Part shown: positions 8,401 to 14,598 of the stretch, piece by piece | Layout of the letters: each line of letters opens with the position of its first letter | Position numbering within the stretch: position 1 is the stretch's first letter | NCBI RefSeq assembly: GCF_036231945.1 | Contig: NZ_CP109599.1 | Span: 6,661,501 to 6,725,500, forward strand | Length of the DNA: 64,000 nucleotides | Origin: Streptomyces sp. NBC_01429 | GTDB taxonomy: Bacteria; Actinomycetota; Actinomycetes; Streptomycetales; Streptomycetaceae | Direction of reading: 5' to 3' | Notes under the pieces: generated by a model | Seen by the model: the letters and a program-made list of their open reading frames with translations, nothing else | What the model was told of the DNA's origin: nothing | Databases searched by the model: none | Program-made: the position numbers and the translations under genes

Positions 8401-8935
8401 CGGCGAGATGGGCATCGCCAACACCACCGTGTCGGCCGCGCTGATCTCCGTCTACACGGGCCAGGACCCGGCGGAGATCACCGGGCGGGGCACGGGCATC
8501 AACGACGAGATGCACGCCCGCAAGGTCGACGTCGTACGCCGCGCCCTCGACTTCCACCGGCCGGACCCCGCCGACCCCATCGGCGTGCTCGCGGCGATCG
8601 GCGGCCTGGAACACGCCGCGCTGGTGGGCTTCCTGCTGGGCGGCGCGTCCATGCGCACGCCGGTCCTCCTGGACGGCGTGAGCGCGGGCGCGGCCGCGCT
8701 GGTCGCCCGAGCGGTCGCCCCCGAGGCCCTCGCGGCCTGCATCGCGGGCCACCGCAGCGCCGAACCCGGCCATGTCGCGGCGCTCAACAAGCTCGGCCTG
8801 CGCCCGCTGGTCGACCTCGACCTGCGCCTGGGCGAGGGCACGGGGGCGCTCCTGGCACTCCCGGTGATCCAGAGCGCGGCACGCGCGATGCACGAGGTCG
8901 CGACGTTCGACTCGGCGGGGGTAACGGAAAAGTAG
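5474..8935 (+). CDS. cobT: Fused 5,6-dimethylbenzimidazole synthase (BluB) - nicotinate-nucleotide:DMB phosphoribosyltransferase (CobT) with a long Pro/Glu/Ala-rich N-terminus
   Basis: Makes and activates the lower ligand of vitamin B12. BluB fragments reduced FMN to dimethylbenzimidazole, and CobT converts it with NaMN to alpha-ribazole phosphate. Of 1153 residues, about 1-580 are low complexity: GYAVPEGYAPVPEGY-type repeats near 68-107, then long runs of PEPE, APAP and EAVP. The BluB nitroreductase fold spans about 583-795 (ERRDIRNGFRSDPIP, APSVGHSQPWDFV, GLGVGWVSFF). CobT spans about 810-1153 (FAGDHGVHAQGVTPWP, TGEMGIANTTVSAALI, and LRLGEGTGA with the likely catalytic Glu). Fusion puts the DMB producer and consumer on one chain. 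The ATG at 5474 follows GAGGGG and overlaps a mini-ORF. A large palindromic element begins at the stop codon. Confidence 0.92.
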   Translation: MTDTGQVPGEGLPENAGMVEQPGTPAPGAYTYLDSVEPVPEDEGILLMPSAQGGWNNPQVIPAEAPAYAVPAGYAVPEGYAPVPEGYAVPEGYAPVPEGYAVPDGYAQPVAEAYAAPEQPGVEPQVPQAPPIEQPAPMAEPVPPAQVEIQPQAPDGYEAPPEVPSEAVAEPVEAAAGQQPQAPADPEQAPHQPGAHEAGGRDTGSVDLNGVRIPAPAPAAARPQATAPAAAPAPARRPLHMGPQVPDPTGGVVRSLADRGPAGAPTQAVRTQPQAQPQVQVQPQAQPVAEPESADVPSEDPAALPGPQLGEIPDIPAQPEPAAEVPVAPEEAAPEPEPVPEAVVPEAVAPEVVVAEPEAVPEAVAPPETPADAVAPTPEEAPEPQRAAEPEAAAEPVAEAPVAPEEAPPVEATAPEPAPEPEAEVQAEPAAPEPAVAEELPHPEAEAAPEAVPAPAPAPAPAPAPEPEAVPEPEPEAVPEPEPEAVPEPEPEAAPEPTPVAAEAPAADEPVAVAQAPVEPQPEPVAVQDAPEPEPEPEAEPAPVAAAVEVAPEPEQPEEAVAPEQSAPEPEAPSEGTAAASGYDDAERDAVLRVMRERRDIRNGFRSDPIPHEVLLRVLEAAHTAPSVGHSQPWDFVVIRSAETRRAMHELAQRQRDAYATSLPKGRAKQFKELKIEAILDTPVNIVVTADPTRGGRHTLGRHTQPQMAPYSSALAVENLWLAARAEGLGVGWVSFFDEREMVRSLGLPDHLEVVAYLCVGYVDEFPEEPELMQAGWSKRRPLSWVVHEETYGRRALPGEEPHDLLQETVAGIRPLDAKALGEAWERQKRMTKPAGALGMLEIISAQLSGLSRMCPPPIPEPAAVAIFAGDHGVHAQGVTPWPREVTGQMVANILGGGAVCNAFANQVGAEVCVVDVGVASDLPATPGLLPRKVRAGTADFTTGPAMTREEVLAAIEVGIETARDLVAAGNKALLTGEMGIANTTVSAALISVYTGQDPAEITGRGTGINDEMHARKVDVVRRALDFHRPDPADPIGVLAAIGGLEHAALVGFLLGGASMRTPVLLDGVSAGAAALVARAVAPEALAACIAGHRSAEPGHVAALNKLGLRPLVDLDLRLGEGTGALLALPVIQSAARAMHEVATFDSAGVTEK
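5674..5793 (+). repeat. In-frame peptide repeat, unit like GYAVPEGYAPVPE
   Basis: Inside the N-terminal part of the BluB-CobT fusion the unit GYAVPEG / GYAPVPEG recurs about six times. The DNA units are similar but not identical, with synonymous differences, so the repeat is kept at protein level. Confidence 0.8.
6833..6868 (+). repeat. Hexamer tandem repeat (GCACCC)6
   Basis: Six exact tandem copies of GCACCC encode an Ala-Pro run in the low-complexity region of the BluB-CobT fusion. It directly precedes a 24-base tandem repeat. Such runs are prone to in-frame length changes. Confidence 0.9.
6872..6943 (+). repeat. 24-base tandem repeat, three exact copies, encoding PEAVPEPE
   Basis: Three identical 24-base units (6872-6895, 6896-6919, 6920-6943) followed by a diverged partial unit. 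The unit is a multiple of three, so changes in copy number keep the frame. It lies in the Pro/Glu-rich linker of the BluB-CobT fusion. Confidence 0.9.
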
Positions 8936-9503
8936 CGGGGCCGTCTTGCGGCGGCGGGGTGTGGTGCGTTGTTGGCTGGGCCCGGTGGTTGTGTGCGGGT
9001 GGTGGCCGGGTGTCCCTCCGGGGGTACATCCGGGACGGCATGCTGTGCTTGTCTGGGGGACACCCCCAGGCCCCCGTACGGCGCGTGCAGGCCAGGTGCT
9101 TTCCTGCGGGTCGTGTGCGCCACAAATCACGCTTTATTGTCCCGGACGCACCCCCTGCGGGCCCCCCTTCCCCGCCCGCCACAGACGTGGGGGCCGCCCA
9201 CCGGCCCGCACCCGCCCGCCCCATTCCCATCAGCCGTGCGGGGTGCTGGGCCCACCGGCGGGAGGGGGCCGGGGTCGCAGGAGGTGTGTGTCCGGACAAT
9301 AAAGCGTGATTTGTTCCGCTCGGCAGCCCGCACTTGAGGCACAGGCCCGCACGCGGCGTACGGGGGGCCGGGGGTGTCCCCCGGAAAAGCACAGCATGCC
9401 GTCCGGACATGCGCCTCCGGAGTGCCCCGGCCCCCGTACCACAACGAACCACCCGCACCACCACCGCACCGCGCACCCGCACCGCACCCAGCCCCCCACC
9501 CCG
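8935..9503. repeat. Dispersed long palindromic element, copy 1 (569 bp)
   Basis: Non-coding sequence found again, about 95% identical over its main part by eye, at 32303-32846. It is a single imperfect palindrome centred near 9218. A perfect 21-base inverted repeat lies at 9122-9142 / 9294-9314, and a perfect 16-base one (ACGGCATGCTGTGCTT) at 9035-9050 / 9387-9402. GC-rich arms continue outward and inward, and the ends read GCGGGG...CCCCGC. The ends found by comparing copies fall symmetrically about the same centre. It starts at the last base of the bluB-cobT stop codon and ends 76 bases before cobA. I see no transposase, no target-site duplication and no credible gene; ORFs here are by-products of composition. 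It fills the 644-base gap between the two genes. Confidence 0.9.
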
Positions 9504-9579
9504 CCCCCCGTAAAGTGGGCACGGGACCACACCCCGTCCCACCAGCCGCTTCAAGCCGCCCCGAGGAGTCCCCACCGAC

Positions 9580-10803
9580 ATGGCCCAGCACGCCGAGCAG
9601 CACGCCTACCCCGTAGGACTCCGCCTGTCCGGGCGGCGCGTAGTCGTCGTCGGCGGTGGTCAGGTCGCCCAGCGCAGGCTGCCGGCGCTCGTCGCGGCCG
9701 GCGCCGATGTCCTGCTGGTCTCGCCGTCGGCGAAGGCGTCCGTCGAGGCCATGGCGGCGGCCGGGGAGATCCGCTGGGAGCGCCGCCGGTACCAGGAGGG
9801 CGACCTCCAGGACGCGTGGTACGCGCTGATCGCGTCCAGCGACCCCGACGCCAACCGGACCGCGTCCGCCGAGGCCGAGCGCTCCAGGATCTGGTGCGTG
9901 CGCAGCGACGACGCCGAGGCCGCCACCGCGTGGACGCCCGCGACCGGTCGCAGCGAGGGCGTCACCGTCGCCGTGCTCACCGGCCGCGACCCGCGCCGCT
10001 CCGCCGCCGTGCGGGACGCCATCGTCGAGGGCCTGCGCGACGGCACGCTCGCCGCGCCGCACCACCGCACCCGTACCCCCGGGGTCGCCCTCGTCGGCGG
10101 CGGGCCCGGCGACCCGGACCTGATCACGGTGCGCGGCCGCAGGCTGCTCGCCGAGGCGGACGTGGTGATCGCCGACCGCCTGGGCCCGCGCGACCTGCTG
10201 AACGAGCTGCCGCCGCACGTCGAGCTGATCGACGCGGCGAAGATCCCGTACGGCCGCGCGATGGCGCAGGAGGCCATCAACGACGCGCTGATCGAGCACG
10301 CGAAGGCGGGCAAGGCCGTGGTGCGCCTCAAGGGCGGCGACCCGTTCGTGTTCGGGCGGGGGATGGAGGAGGCCCACGCGCTCGCGGCGGCGGGCATCGC
10401 GTGCACGGTCGTACCGGGCATCTCCAGCTCGATCAGTGTGCCGGGCGCGGCCGGGATCCCCGTGACGCACCGGGGGGTGGCGCACGAGTTCACCGTGGTC
10501 AGCGGCCATGTGGCGCCGGAGGACGAGCGTTCGCTGGTCGACTGGGCGGCGGTCGCGAGGCTGCGGGGCACGCTCGTCGTGCTGATGGGGGTGGACAAGA
10601 TCGGCTCGATCGCCCGCGCGCTGATGGAGCACGGAAAGGCGCCCGACACGCCTCTCGCCCTGATCCAGGAGGGCACCACGGCGGCTCAGCGCAGGGTGGA
10701 CGCGACGCTCGCTACGGTCGCGGAGGTCGTACGGGCGGAAGAGGTGCGGCCGCCGGCGGTCATCGTGATCGGCGATGTCGTGGCGCTGGGCGACGGCGGC
10801 TGA
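9580..10803 (+). CDS. cobA: Fused precorrin-2 dehydrogenase / uroporphyrinogen-III C-methyltransferase (CysG-like)
   Basis: Makes precorrin-2 from uroporphyrinogen III with two SAM and can oxidise it to sirohydrochlorin, feeding both siroheme and cobalamin. Of 407 residues, about 1-155 form the NAD-binding Met8/CysG-N domain (RRVVVVGGGQVAQRRLPALVAAGA). About 160-400 form the SUMT domain (VALVGGGPGDPDLITVRG, VVRLKGGDPFVFGRGMEE, VPGISSSISVPGAAGIPVTHRG). No ferrochelatase domain is evident apart from the two activities, so chelation must be done elsewhere. A GAGGAG site precedes the ATG. The gene is separated from the bluB-cobT fusion by the palindromic element, so it probably has its own promoter or depends on read-through. 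Confidence 0.93.
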   Translation: MAQHAEQHAYPVGLRLSGRRVVVVGGGQVAQRRLPALVAAGADVLLVSPSAKASVEAMAAAGEIRWERRRYQEGDLQDAWYALIASSDPDANRTASAEAERSRIWCVRSDDAEAATAWTPATGRSEGVTVAVLTGRDPRRSAAVRDAIVEGLRDGTLAAPHHRTRTPGVALVGGGPGDPDLITVRGRRLLAEADVVIADRLGPRDLLNELPPHVELIDAAKIPYGRAMAQEAINDALIEHAKAGKAVVRLKGGDPFVFGRGMEEAHALAAAGIACTVVPGISSSISVPGAAGIPVTHRGVAHEFTVVSGHVAPEDERSLVDWAAVARLRGTLVVLMGVDKIGSIARALMEHGKAPDTPLALIQEGTTAAQRRVDATLATVAEVVRAEEVRPPAVIVIGDVVALGDGG

Positions 10804-10891
10804 GGCCCACACCCACGCCCGCCCCGCACCGGCACGACACCGCATCACACCGGCACCGCACCACCCCCTCCACCGAACAGGGCAGAACCCC

Positions 10892-11710
10892 GTGGCTGAA
10901 CTCATCACCGTCGACGACCCCGACGACCCCCGCCTGAGCGACTACACCGGACTGACCGATGTCGAGCTGCGGCGCAGGAGGGAGCCCGCCGAGGGGCTGT
11001 TCATCGCCGAGGGGGAGAAGGTCATCCGCCGCGCGGGACAGGCGGGTTACGCGATGCGGTCGATGCTGCTCTCGGCCAAGTGGGTCGACACGATGCGCGA
11101 CGTGATCGACGAGGCGCGGGCCCCGGTGTACGCGGTCAGCCCCGAGCTGGCGGAGCGGGTCACCGGCTACCACGTGCACCGGGGCGCCCTCGCGTCCATG
11201 GCGCGCAAGCCGCTGCCCCCGGTGGACGAGGTGCTGCGCACGGCGCGGCGCGTCGCGGTGATGGAGGCGGTCAACGACCACACCAACATCGGCGCGATCT
11301 TCCGCAGCGCGGCGGCGCTCGGGATGGACGCGGTGCTGCTCTCCCCGGACTGCGCCGATCCGCTCTACCGCCGTTCGGTGAAGGTCTCCATGGGCGCGGT
11401 GTTCTCCGTTCCCTACGCCCGCCTCGCGGGGTGGCCCGGGGCGCTCGACGCCGTGAAGGAGACGGGTTTCCGGCTGCTGGCGCTCACGCCGGACGAGCAG
11501 GCGGTCCCGATGGACGAGGCCGCGCCGCACCGGTTGGAGCGGGTCGCGCTGATGCTCGGCGCGGAGGGTGACGGACTGTCCCGGCGGGCGCTGGACGCCG
11601 CCGACACCTGGGTCCGTATCCCGATGGCGCACGGGGTGGACTCGCTGAACGTGGGCGCGGCGGCGGCGGTCGCCTTCTACGCGGTCACGGCGGGCCGTCC
11701 CGAGAGCTGA
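10892..11710 (+). CDS. SpoU/TrmH-family RNA 2'-O-methyltransferase
   Basis: SAM-dependent RNA ribose methyltransferase with the trefoil-knot SPOUT fold, 272 residues. An N-terminal substrate-binding part (about 1-100, with ADEGEKVIRRA-like helix) is followed by the SPOUT domain: motif 1 is VNDHTNIGAIFRSAAALG, motif 2 MLGAEGDGLSRRAL and motif 3 IPMAHGVDSLNVGAAAAVAFYA. The RNA target (rRNA or tRNA) cannot be decided. The GTG at 10892 is the most plausible start because the stretch upstream is unlike coding sequence of the family; its ribosome-binding site is weak. It follows cobA by 88 bases and converges on a kinase gene. Confidence 0.85.
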   Translation: MAELITVDDPDDPRLSDYTGLTDVELRRRREPAEGLFIAEGEKVIRRAGQAGYAMRSMLLSAKWVDTMRDVIDEARAPVYAVSPELAERVTGYHVHRGALASMARKPLPPVDEVLRTARRVAVMEAVNDHTNIGAIFRSAAALGMDAVLLSPDCADPLYRRSVKVSMGAVFSVPYARLAGWPGALDAVKETGFRLLALTPDEQAVPMDEAAPHRLERVALMLGAEGDGLSRRALDAADTWVRIPMAHGVDSLNVGAAAAVAFYAVTAGRPES

Positions 11711-11746
11711 CCGGGCGGCGCGGCGGGGAGAGACCGCCGGCAGCGC

Positions 11747-13009
11747 TCAGAGCTTCTGCGCGGCGGCGATCCCCAGCGCCACGATGAGCGTCACGACGAC
11801 GAAGACGATCAGACGCTGCCGCAGCAGCCGGGGGTTGGCGGGGCGCAGCTTCCCCGGGGTCGTGCGCGGGCCTGACTTCGGCCGGCTGCCCGCTCGCGAG
11901 GCGTCGCGCGCGGAGTCGCGTGCGGTCTCCCGGGGCCGCGACGGGCGGGATCCCCCGGTGCGCGGGGAGCCGCCTCCGGTACGGGACGACGTGCCGCCCG
12001 GCCGCATCCGGCCCGGCCTGGGCGCGGGCCCGCCCGCCGTGCCCGACGTACGGCTCGGGGATCCGGGGCCGCCGGCCGCGCGCGCGGGGTCGCGTTCCGT
12101 GTACCGCTCGGTGAGCCGGCCCGTGGGGATCTCCTGCCCGCCGCGGGTCCGCTGCGCGGGAGGCCGGCTGTCGATCAGGCCCTGGGCCTCCCTGGCGGCG
12201 ATCTCCTTGAGCCGCATGGACAGCTGGAGCGTGCTGGGACGGTCCTCGGGGTCCTTGGCGAGGCAGGCCCGCACGAGCGGCGCCAGCGCGTCGGGCATCC
12301 CGTACAGGTGCGCCTCCTCGTGGACCACCCGGTAGAGCATGACCTCGGAACTGCCGTGTCCGAAGGGCGAGTCGGCGGTGGCCGCGTACGCCAGGGTGGC
12401 GCCGAGCGAGAACACGTCGGTGGCGGGGGTGACCGCGACTCCCCGTACCTGCTCGGGGGCGAGGAAGCCGGGGGAGCCGACCGCCGTGCCGACATGGGTC
12501 AGGGTGCTCGCGCCGGTCGCCCAGGCGATGCCGAAGTCGATGATGCGCGGGCCCTTGGGGGAGAGCAGGATGTTGGACGGTTTGAGGTCACGGTGCACCA
12601 CCCCGGCCTCGTGGACGGCCACCAGCCCCTCGGAGAGCGCCGCGCCGACCGAGGCGACCTCGGCGGCGGACAGCGGTCCTTCTTCGTTGACCTTGTCGTG
12701 CAGCGAGGGGCCCGGCACGTACTGGGTGGCGAACCACGGCCGGTCCGCGTCGAGATCGGCGGCCACCAGCCGCGCCGTACAGCCACCGCGGATGCGGCGC
12801 GCCGCCGAGACCTCGCGGGCGAACCGGGACCGGAACTCCTGGTCCTCGGCGAGGTCGGGTCTGATCACCTTCAAGGCGACCCGCTGGCCGCGCCGGTCGG
12901 AGCCCAGATAGACGACGCCCATCCCGCCCGCGCCCAGCCGCCGGTGGAGCCTGAACGAACCGACGACACGCGGGTCCTCCCGCCGGAGCCGCATCATCGC
13001 CATGTCCAT
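11747..13009 (-). CDS. Ser/Thr protein kinase with a single C-terminal membrane anchor
   Basis: Hanks-type kinase of about 420 residues. The catalytic domain (about 15-275) shows the glycine loop LGAGGMGVVYLG, the VALKV lysine, the HRDLKPSNILL loop and DFG (IIDFGIAWA). A Pro/Arg/Ser-rich linker of about 110 residues follows, and the protein ends in a hydrophobic helix (LIVFVVVTLIVALGIAAA) only three residues before the stop. It is therefore tail-anchored with no extracellular sensor domain, unlike PASTA kinases. The frame opens with GTG at 13042, but a -10-like TAAGCT sits at 13043-13048, so the ATG at 13009 (or 13003) is more likely the start. Substrates are unknown. Confidence 0.88.
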   Translation of the reverse strand: MDMAMMRLRREDPRVVGSFRLHRRLGAGGMGVVYLGSDRRGQRVALKVIRPDLAEDQEFRSRFAREVSAARRIRGGCTARLVAADLDADRPWFATQYVPGPSLHDKVNEEGPLSAAEVASVGAALSEGLVAVHEAGVVHRDLKPSNILLSPKGPRIIDFGIAWATGASTLTHVGTAVGSPGFLAPEQVRGVAVTPATDVFSLGATLAYAATADSPFGHGSSEVMLYRVVHEEAHLYGMPDALAPLVRACLAKDPEDRPSTLQLSMRLKEIAAREAQGLIDSRPPAQRTRGGQEIPTGRLTERYTERDPARAAGGPGSPSRTSGTAGGPAPRPGRMRPGGTSSRTGGGSPRTGGSRPSRPRETARDSARDASRAGSRPKSGPRTTPGKLRPANPRLLRQRLIVFVVVTLIVALGIAAAQKL

Positions 13010-13042
13010 CCCCGCTGCCCGGTCGTCCGTGTGACGTGGCAC

Positions 13043-13048
13043 AGCTTA
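13043..13048 (-). promoter_or_regulatory. Candidate -10 element of the Ser/Thr kinase gene
   Basis: On the minus strand the hexamer TAAGCT lies 33 bases upstream of the preferred ATG. No clear -35 was identified. It is the reason for preferring a start downstream of the GTG at 13042. Confidence 0.35.
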
Positions 13049-13591
13049 CGTACCCGGGCCCCGGCGCGCTCATAGGCCGCGCCCTCGCGGACCGACCGAT
13101 TGTCCGCGCCGGGCAGGAAACTTGAGGAGTGGTCAGGGCGGGCGGGGCAGCCCGCGCCCGGACTCCGCCATGATCCCAAAGGTCCCTCGCGGCAGGGGGA
13201 TTGGATCGTGGGGGATCACCCCGAGACGGCCGTCGGATCCGGCGCGGACCCGGCGCGCGGCGGTGCTCGCGCCGCTGTCCCGGCAGGTCACCGGGGGCGC
13301 GGCGGCTGCCGGCCGGCGGGGCGGAAGTGAGGGAAGTCACCCGTGACCGACCCGTGACCGGTCCGCTCCCGCACGCTCTCCGGGAAGACCCTCAGACCCC
13401 CGGGTCCCGGCTCTCCACCCAGGGGAGTACGCCGTCGCCGCGCGCTCATCCTCCGGGAGGCCCGGCAATGGGTACGCGGGCATGACGACCGGGTGCCGTC
13501 CTGTCCCTAGTGTTGAGGTCAAGCGGCGGGTGCAGCACTCGTCCCCCGAGGTCAGACACTCGCCGCTGTCAGACATGACAGGAGAGGGACC
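13049..13591. other. Non-coding stretch of about 540 bases between the kinase and the small membrane protein
   Basis: Divergent intergenic region. Several ORFs cross it, but none has convincing codon use, a ribosome-binding site or recognisable protein sequence. It holds the kinase promoter region at one end and the repeats described at 13551-13581 at the other. Tandem GTGACCG-type motifs occur around 13341-13361. Confidence 0.5.
13551..13581 (+). promoter_or_regulatory. Candidate operator: repeated GTCAGACA and palindrome CTGTCA-N4-TGACAG
   Basis: GTCAGACA occurs at 13551 and again at 13568, 17 bases apart. The second copy is part of a perfect inverted repeat, CTGTCA GACA TGACAG, at 13566-13581. 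The palindrome overlaps the ribosome-binding site (ACAGGAGAGG) of the following small gene, so bound protein or an RNA hairpin could block translation or transcription. Confidence 0.4.
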
Positions 13592-13798
13592 ATGGCGGAG
13601 ACGGCATCGCGGGCGGCGATCCGCACCCAGGGACGCAAGGCGGTCGCGGCTTTCGGCGGCCACCGGCCCGGTACGCGCCATCCGCTGGTGGCGACGGCCA
13701 TGGTCCTTCCTCTCGCGGCACTGCTGGTGGTCGTCTTCGGCGGCTGGGAAGCGGTGGTCACACAGGCGTCGTCCGTGGGCGTGATGCTGGGGCGCTGA
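13592..13798 (+). CDS. Small membrane protein, 68 residues, unknown function
   Basis: The ATG is preceded by a strong AGGAGAGG site and codon use is typical of real genes here. A basic N-terminal half (residues 1-30, rich in Arg, Lys and Gly) is followed by one hydrophobic helix (about 31-52, HPLVATAMVLPLAALLVVVFGG), so one membrane pass is predicted. I do not recognise a family. The upstream palindrome suggests it is regulated. Hairpins follow the stop codon. Confidence 0.7.
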   Translation: MAETASRAAIRTQGRKAVAAFGGHRPGTRHPLVATAMVLPLAALLVVVFGGWEAVVTQASSVGVMLGR

Positions 13799-13809
13799 AC
13801 AGCGCTCCG

Positions 13810-13832
13810 GACCCGGGAGAGCGGCCCGGGTC
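13810..13832 (+). terminator. Hairpin after the small membrane protein gene
   Basis: Perfect 8-base stem GACCCGGG / CCCGGGTC with a 7-base loop, starting 12 bases after the stop. A weaker candidate than the hairpin at 13888-13917. Confidence 0.5.
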
Positions 13833-13887
13833 GGGGACATCCGGCCAACAACCCCGTGGGGACGGGGGTGCGGCGGACGGCAGCGTT

Positions 13888-13917
13888 TGGCCGGTCAGCT
13901 GGGGAGCTGACCGGCCA
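13888..13917. terminator. Strong hairpin between the small protein gene and the tRNA array
   Basis: Perfect 13-base stem (TGGCCGGTCAGCT and complement) closed by a GGGG loop. With the hairpin at 13954-13985 it separates the plus-strand gene from the minus-strand tRNA transcripts and could act in both directions. Confidence 0.7.
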
Positions 13918-13953
13918 TCGCGCTGTCCGGGTACGACTGCCCGCGGCACGGCG

Positions 13954-13985
13954 AAGCCCCCGGTCACCGAAGTGACCGGGGGCTT
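13954..13985 (-). terminator. Terminator of the minus-strand tRNA array
   Basis: Perfect 14-base stem (AAGCCCCCGGTCAC and complement) with the four-base loop CGAA, 8 bases beyond the 3' end of the last tRNA-Val. On the minus strand it ends in TT. Confidence 0.85.
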
Positions 13986-13992
13986 GAGGCAG

Positions 13993-14064
13993 TGCGCGAT
14001 ACTGGGATTGAACCAGTGACCTCTTCCGTGTCAGGGAAGCGCTCTCCCGCTGAGCTAATCGCGC
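13993..14064 (-). tRNA. tRNA-Val (anticodon GAC), copy 1
   Basis: 72-base cloverleaf: acceptor stem GCGCGAT/ATCGCGC, D-arm GCTCAGCGGGAGAGC, anticodon stem CTTCC/GGAAG with loop CTGACAC, and T-arm CTGGTTCAATCCCAG. Discriminator is A. CCA is not encoded. Identical to the copy at 14095-14166. Confidence 0.95.
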
Positions 14065-14094
14065 GGGTGGGACCTGCGGGTGCTGCGTACTGCG

Positions 14095-14166
14095 TGCGCG
14101 ATACTGGGATTGAACCAGTGACCTCTTCCGTGTCAGGGAAGCGCTCTCCCGCTGAGCTAATCGCGC
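14095..14166 (-). tRNA. tRNA-Val (anticodon GAC), copy 2
   Basis: Same 72-base sequence as the copy at 13993-14064, including acceptor stem GCGCGAT/ATCGCGC and anticodon loop CTGACAC. The 30-base spacer to copy 1 is unrelated to the other spacers. Confidence 0.95.
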
Positions 14167-14185
14167 GGGAACCTCATGGGTCCAG

Positions 14186-14257
14186 TGGACGATACTGGGA
14201 TTGAACCAGTGACCTCTTCCGTGTCAGGGAAGCGCTCTCCCGCTGAGCTAATCGTCC
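14186..14257 (-). tRNA. tRNA-Val (anticodon GAC), variant copy 3
   Basis: Body identical to the other two tRNA-Val(GAC), but the acceptor stem is GGACGAT/ATCGTCC. The two changed base pairs are changed on both strands, so pairing is kept. Anticodon loop CTGACAC. Confidence 0.95.
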
Positions 14258-14261
14258 GCAG

Positions 14262-14332
14262 AGGTGGAGACGGGATTTGAACCCGTGTAGACGGCTTTGC
14301 AGGCCGTTGCCTCGCCTCTCGGCCACTCCACC
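14262..14332 (-). tRNA. tRNA-Cys (anticodon GCA)
   Basis: 71-base cloverleaf: acceptor GGTGGAG/CTCCACC, anticodon stem ACGGC/GCCGT with loop CTGCAAA, T-arm CGGGTTCAAATCCCG, discriminator U as usual for tRNA-Cys. It lies 4 bases upstream of tRNA-Val copy 3 on the same strand. Confidence 0.95.
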
Positions 14333-14369
14333 AGGAGTGCGGGGGTCGGGAAAATCTCCCCCACAATCG

Positions 14370-14442
14370 AGCGGACGACCAGGTTCGAACTGGCGACCTC
14401 AACCTTGGCAAGGTTGCGCTCTACCAACTGAGCTACGTCCGC
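14370..14442 (-). tRNA. tRNA-Gly (anticodon GCC)
   Basis: 73-base cloverleaf: acceptor GCGGACG/CGTCCGC, D-arm GCTCAGTTGGTAGAGC, anticodon stem CAACC/GGTTG with loop TTGCCAA, T-arm CCAGGTTCGAACTGG on the plus strand, discriminator U. First of the five tRNAs in the direction of transcription. Confidence 0.95.
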
Positions 14443-14585
14443 GTATCGTTTCCGGCCGTCTGTGACGGCCTGGCGACGTGTTGAACTCTAGCGGATTCCC
14501 GGGCCAGCACAAAAACGCGTTTCCGCAGCGTGCTGCGGTGCGGTTGGCGTGCGTTCGGCCCGGAGCAGCGGCCAGGAGCCTGTTC

Positions 14586-14591
14586 TAGACT
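14586..14591 (+). promoter_or_regulatory. -10 element of a leaderless pabB transcript
   Basis: TAGACT lies seven bases before the GTG at 14599, so transcription would begin at or next to the start codon. There is no ribosome-binding site in this gap. No convincing -35 was found. Confidence 0.6.
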
Positions 14592-14598
14592 CGCAAAT

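Noticed and set aside
5453..9130. A 1225-codon open frame on the minus strand opposite bluB-cobT
   Set aside because: It mirrors the Pro/Glu/Ala codons of the real gene; the translation is Gly/Arg/Leu low complexity with no family features. Long antisense frames are expected at this GC content.
8946..9581. Open frames inside the palindromic element, both strands, with recurring short peptides
   Set aside because: The same peptides appear from both arms because the arms are complementary copies. They have no ribosome-binding sites and the codon pattern is not gene-like.
13049..13591. A protein gene in the 540-base gap upstream of the small membrane protein
   Set aside because: Candidate frames lack ribosome-binding sites and protein-like composition.
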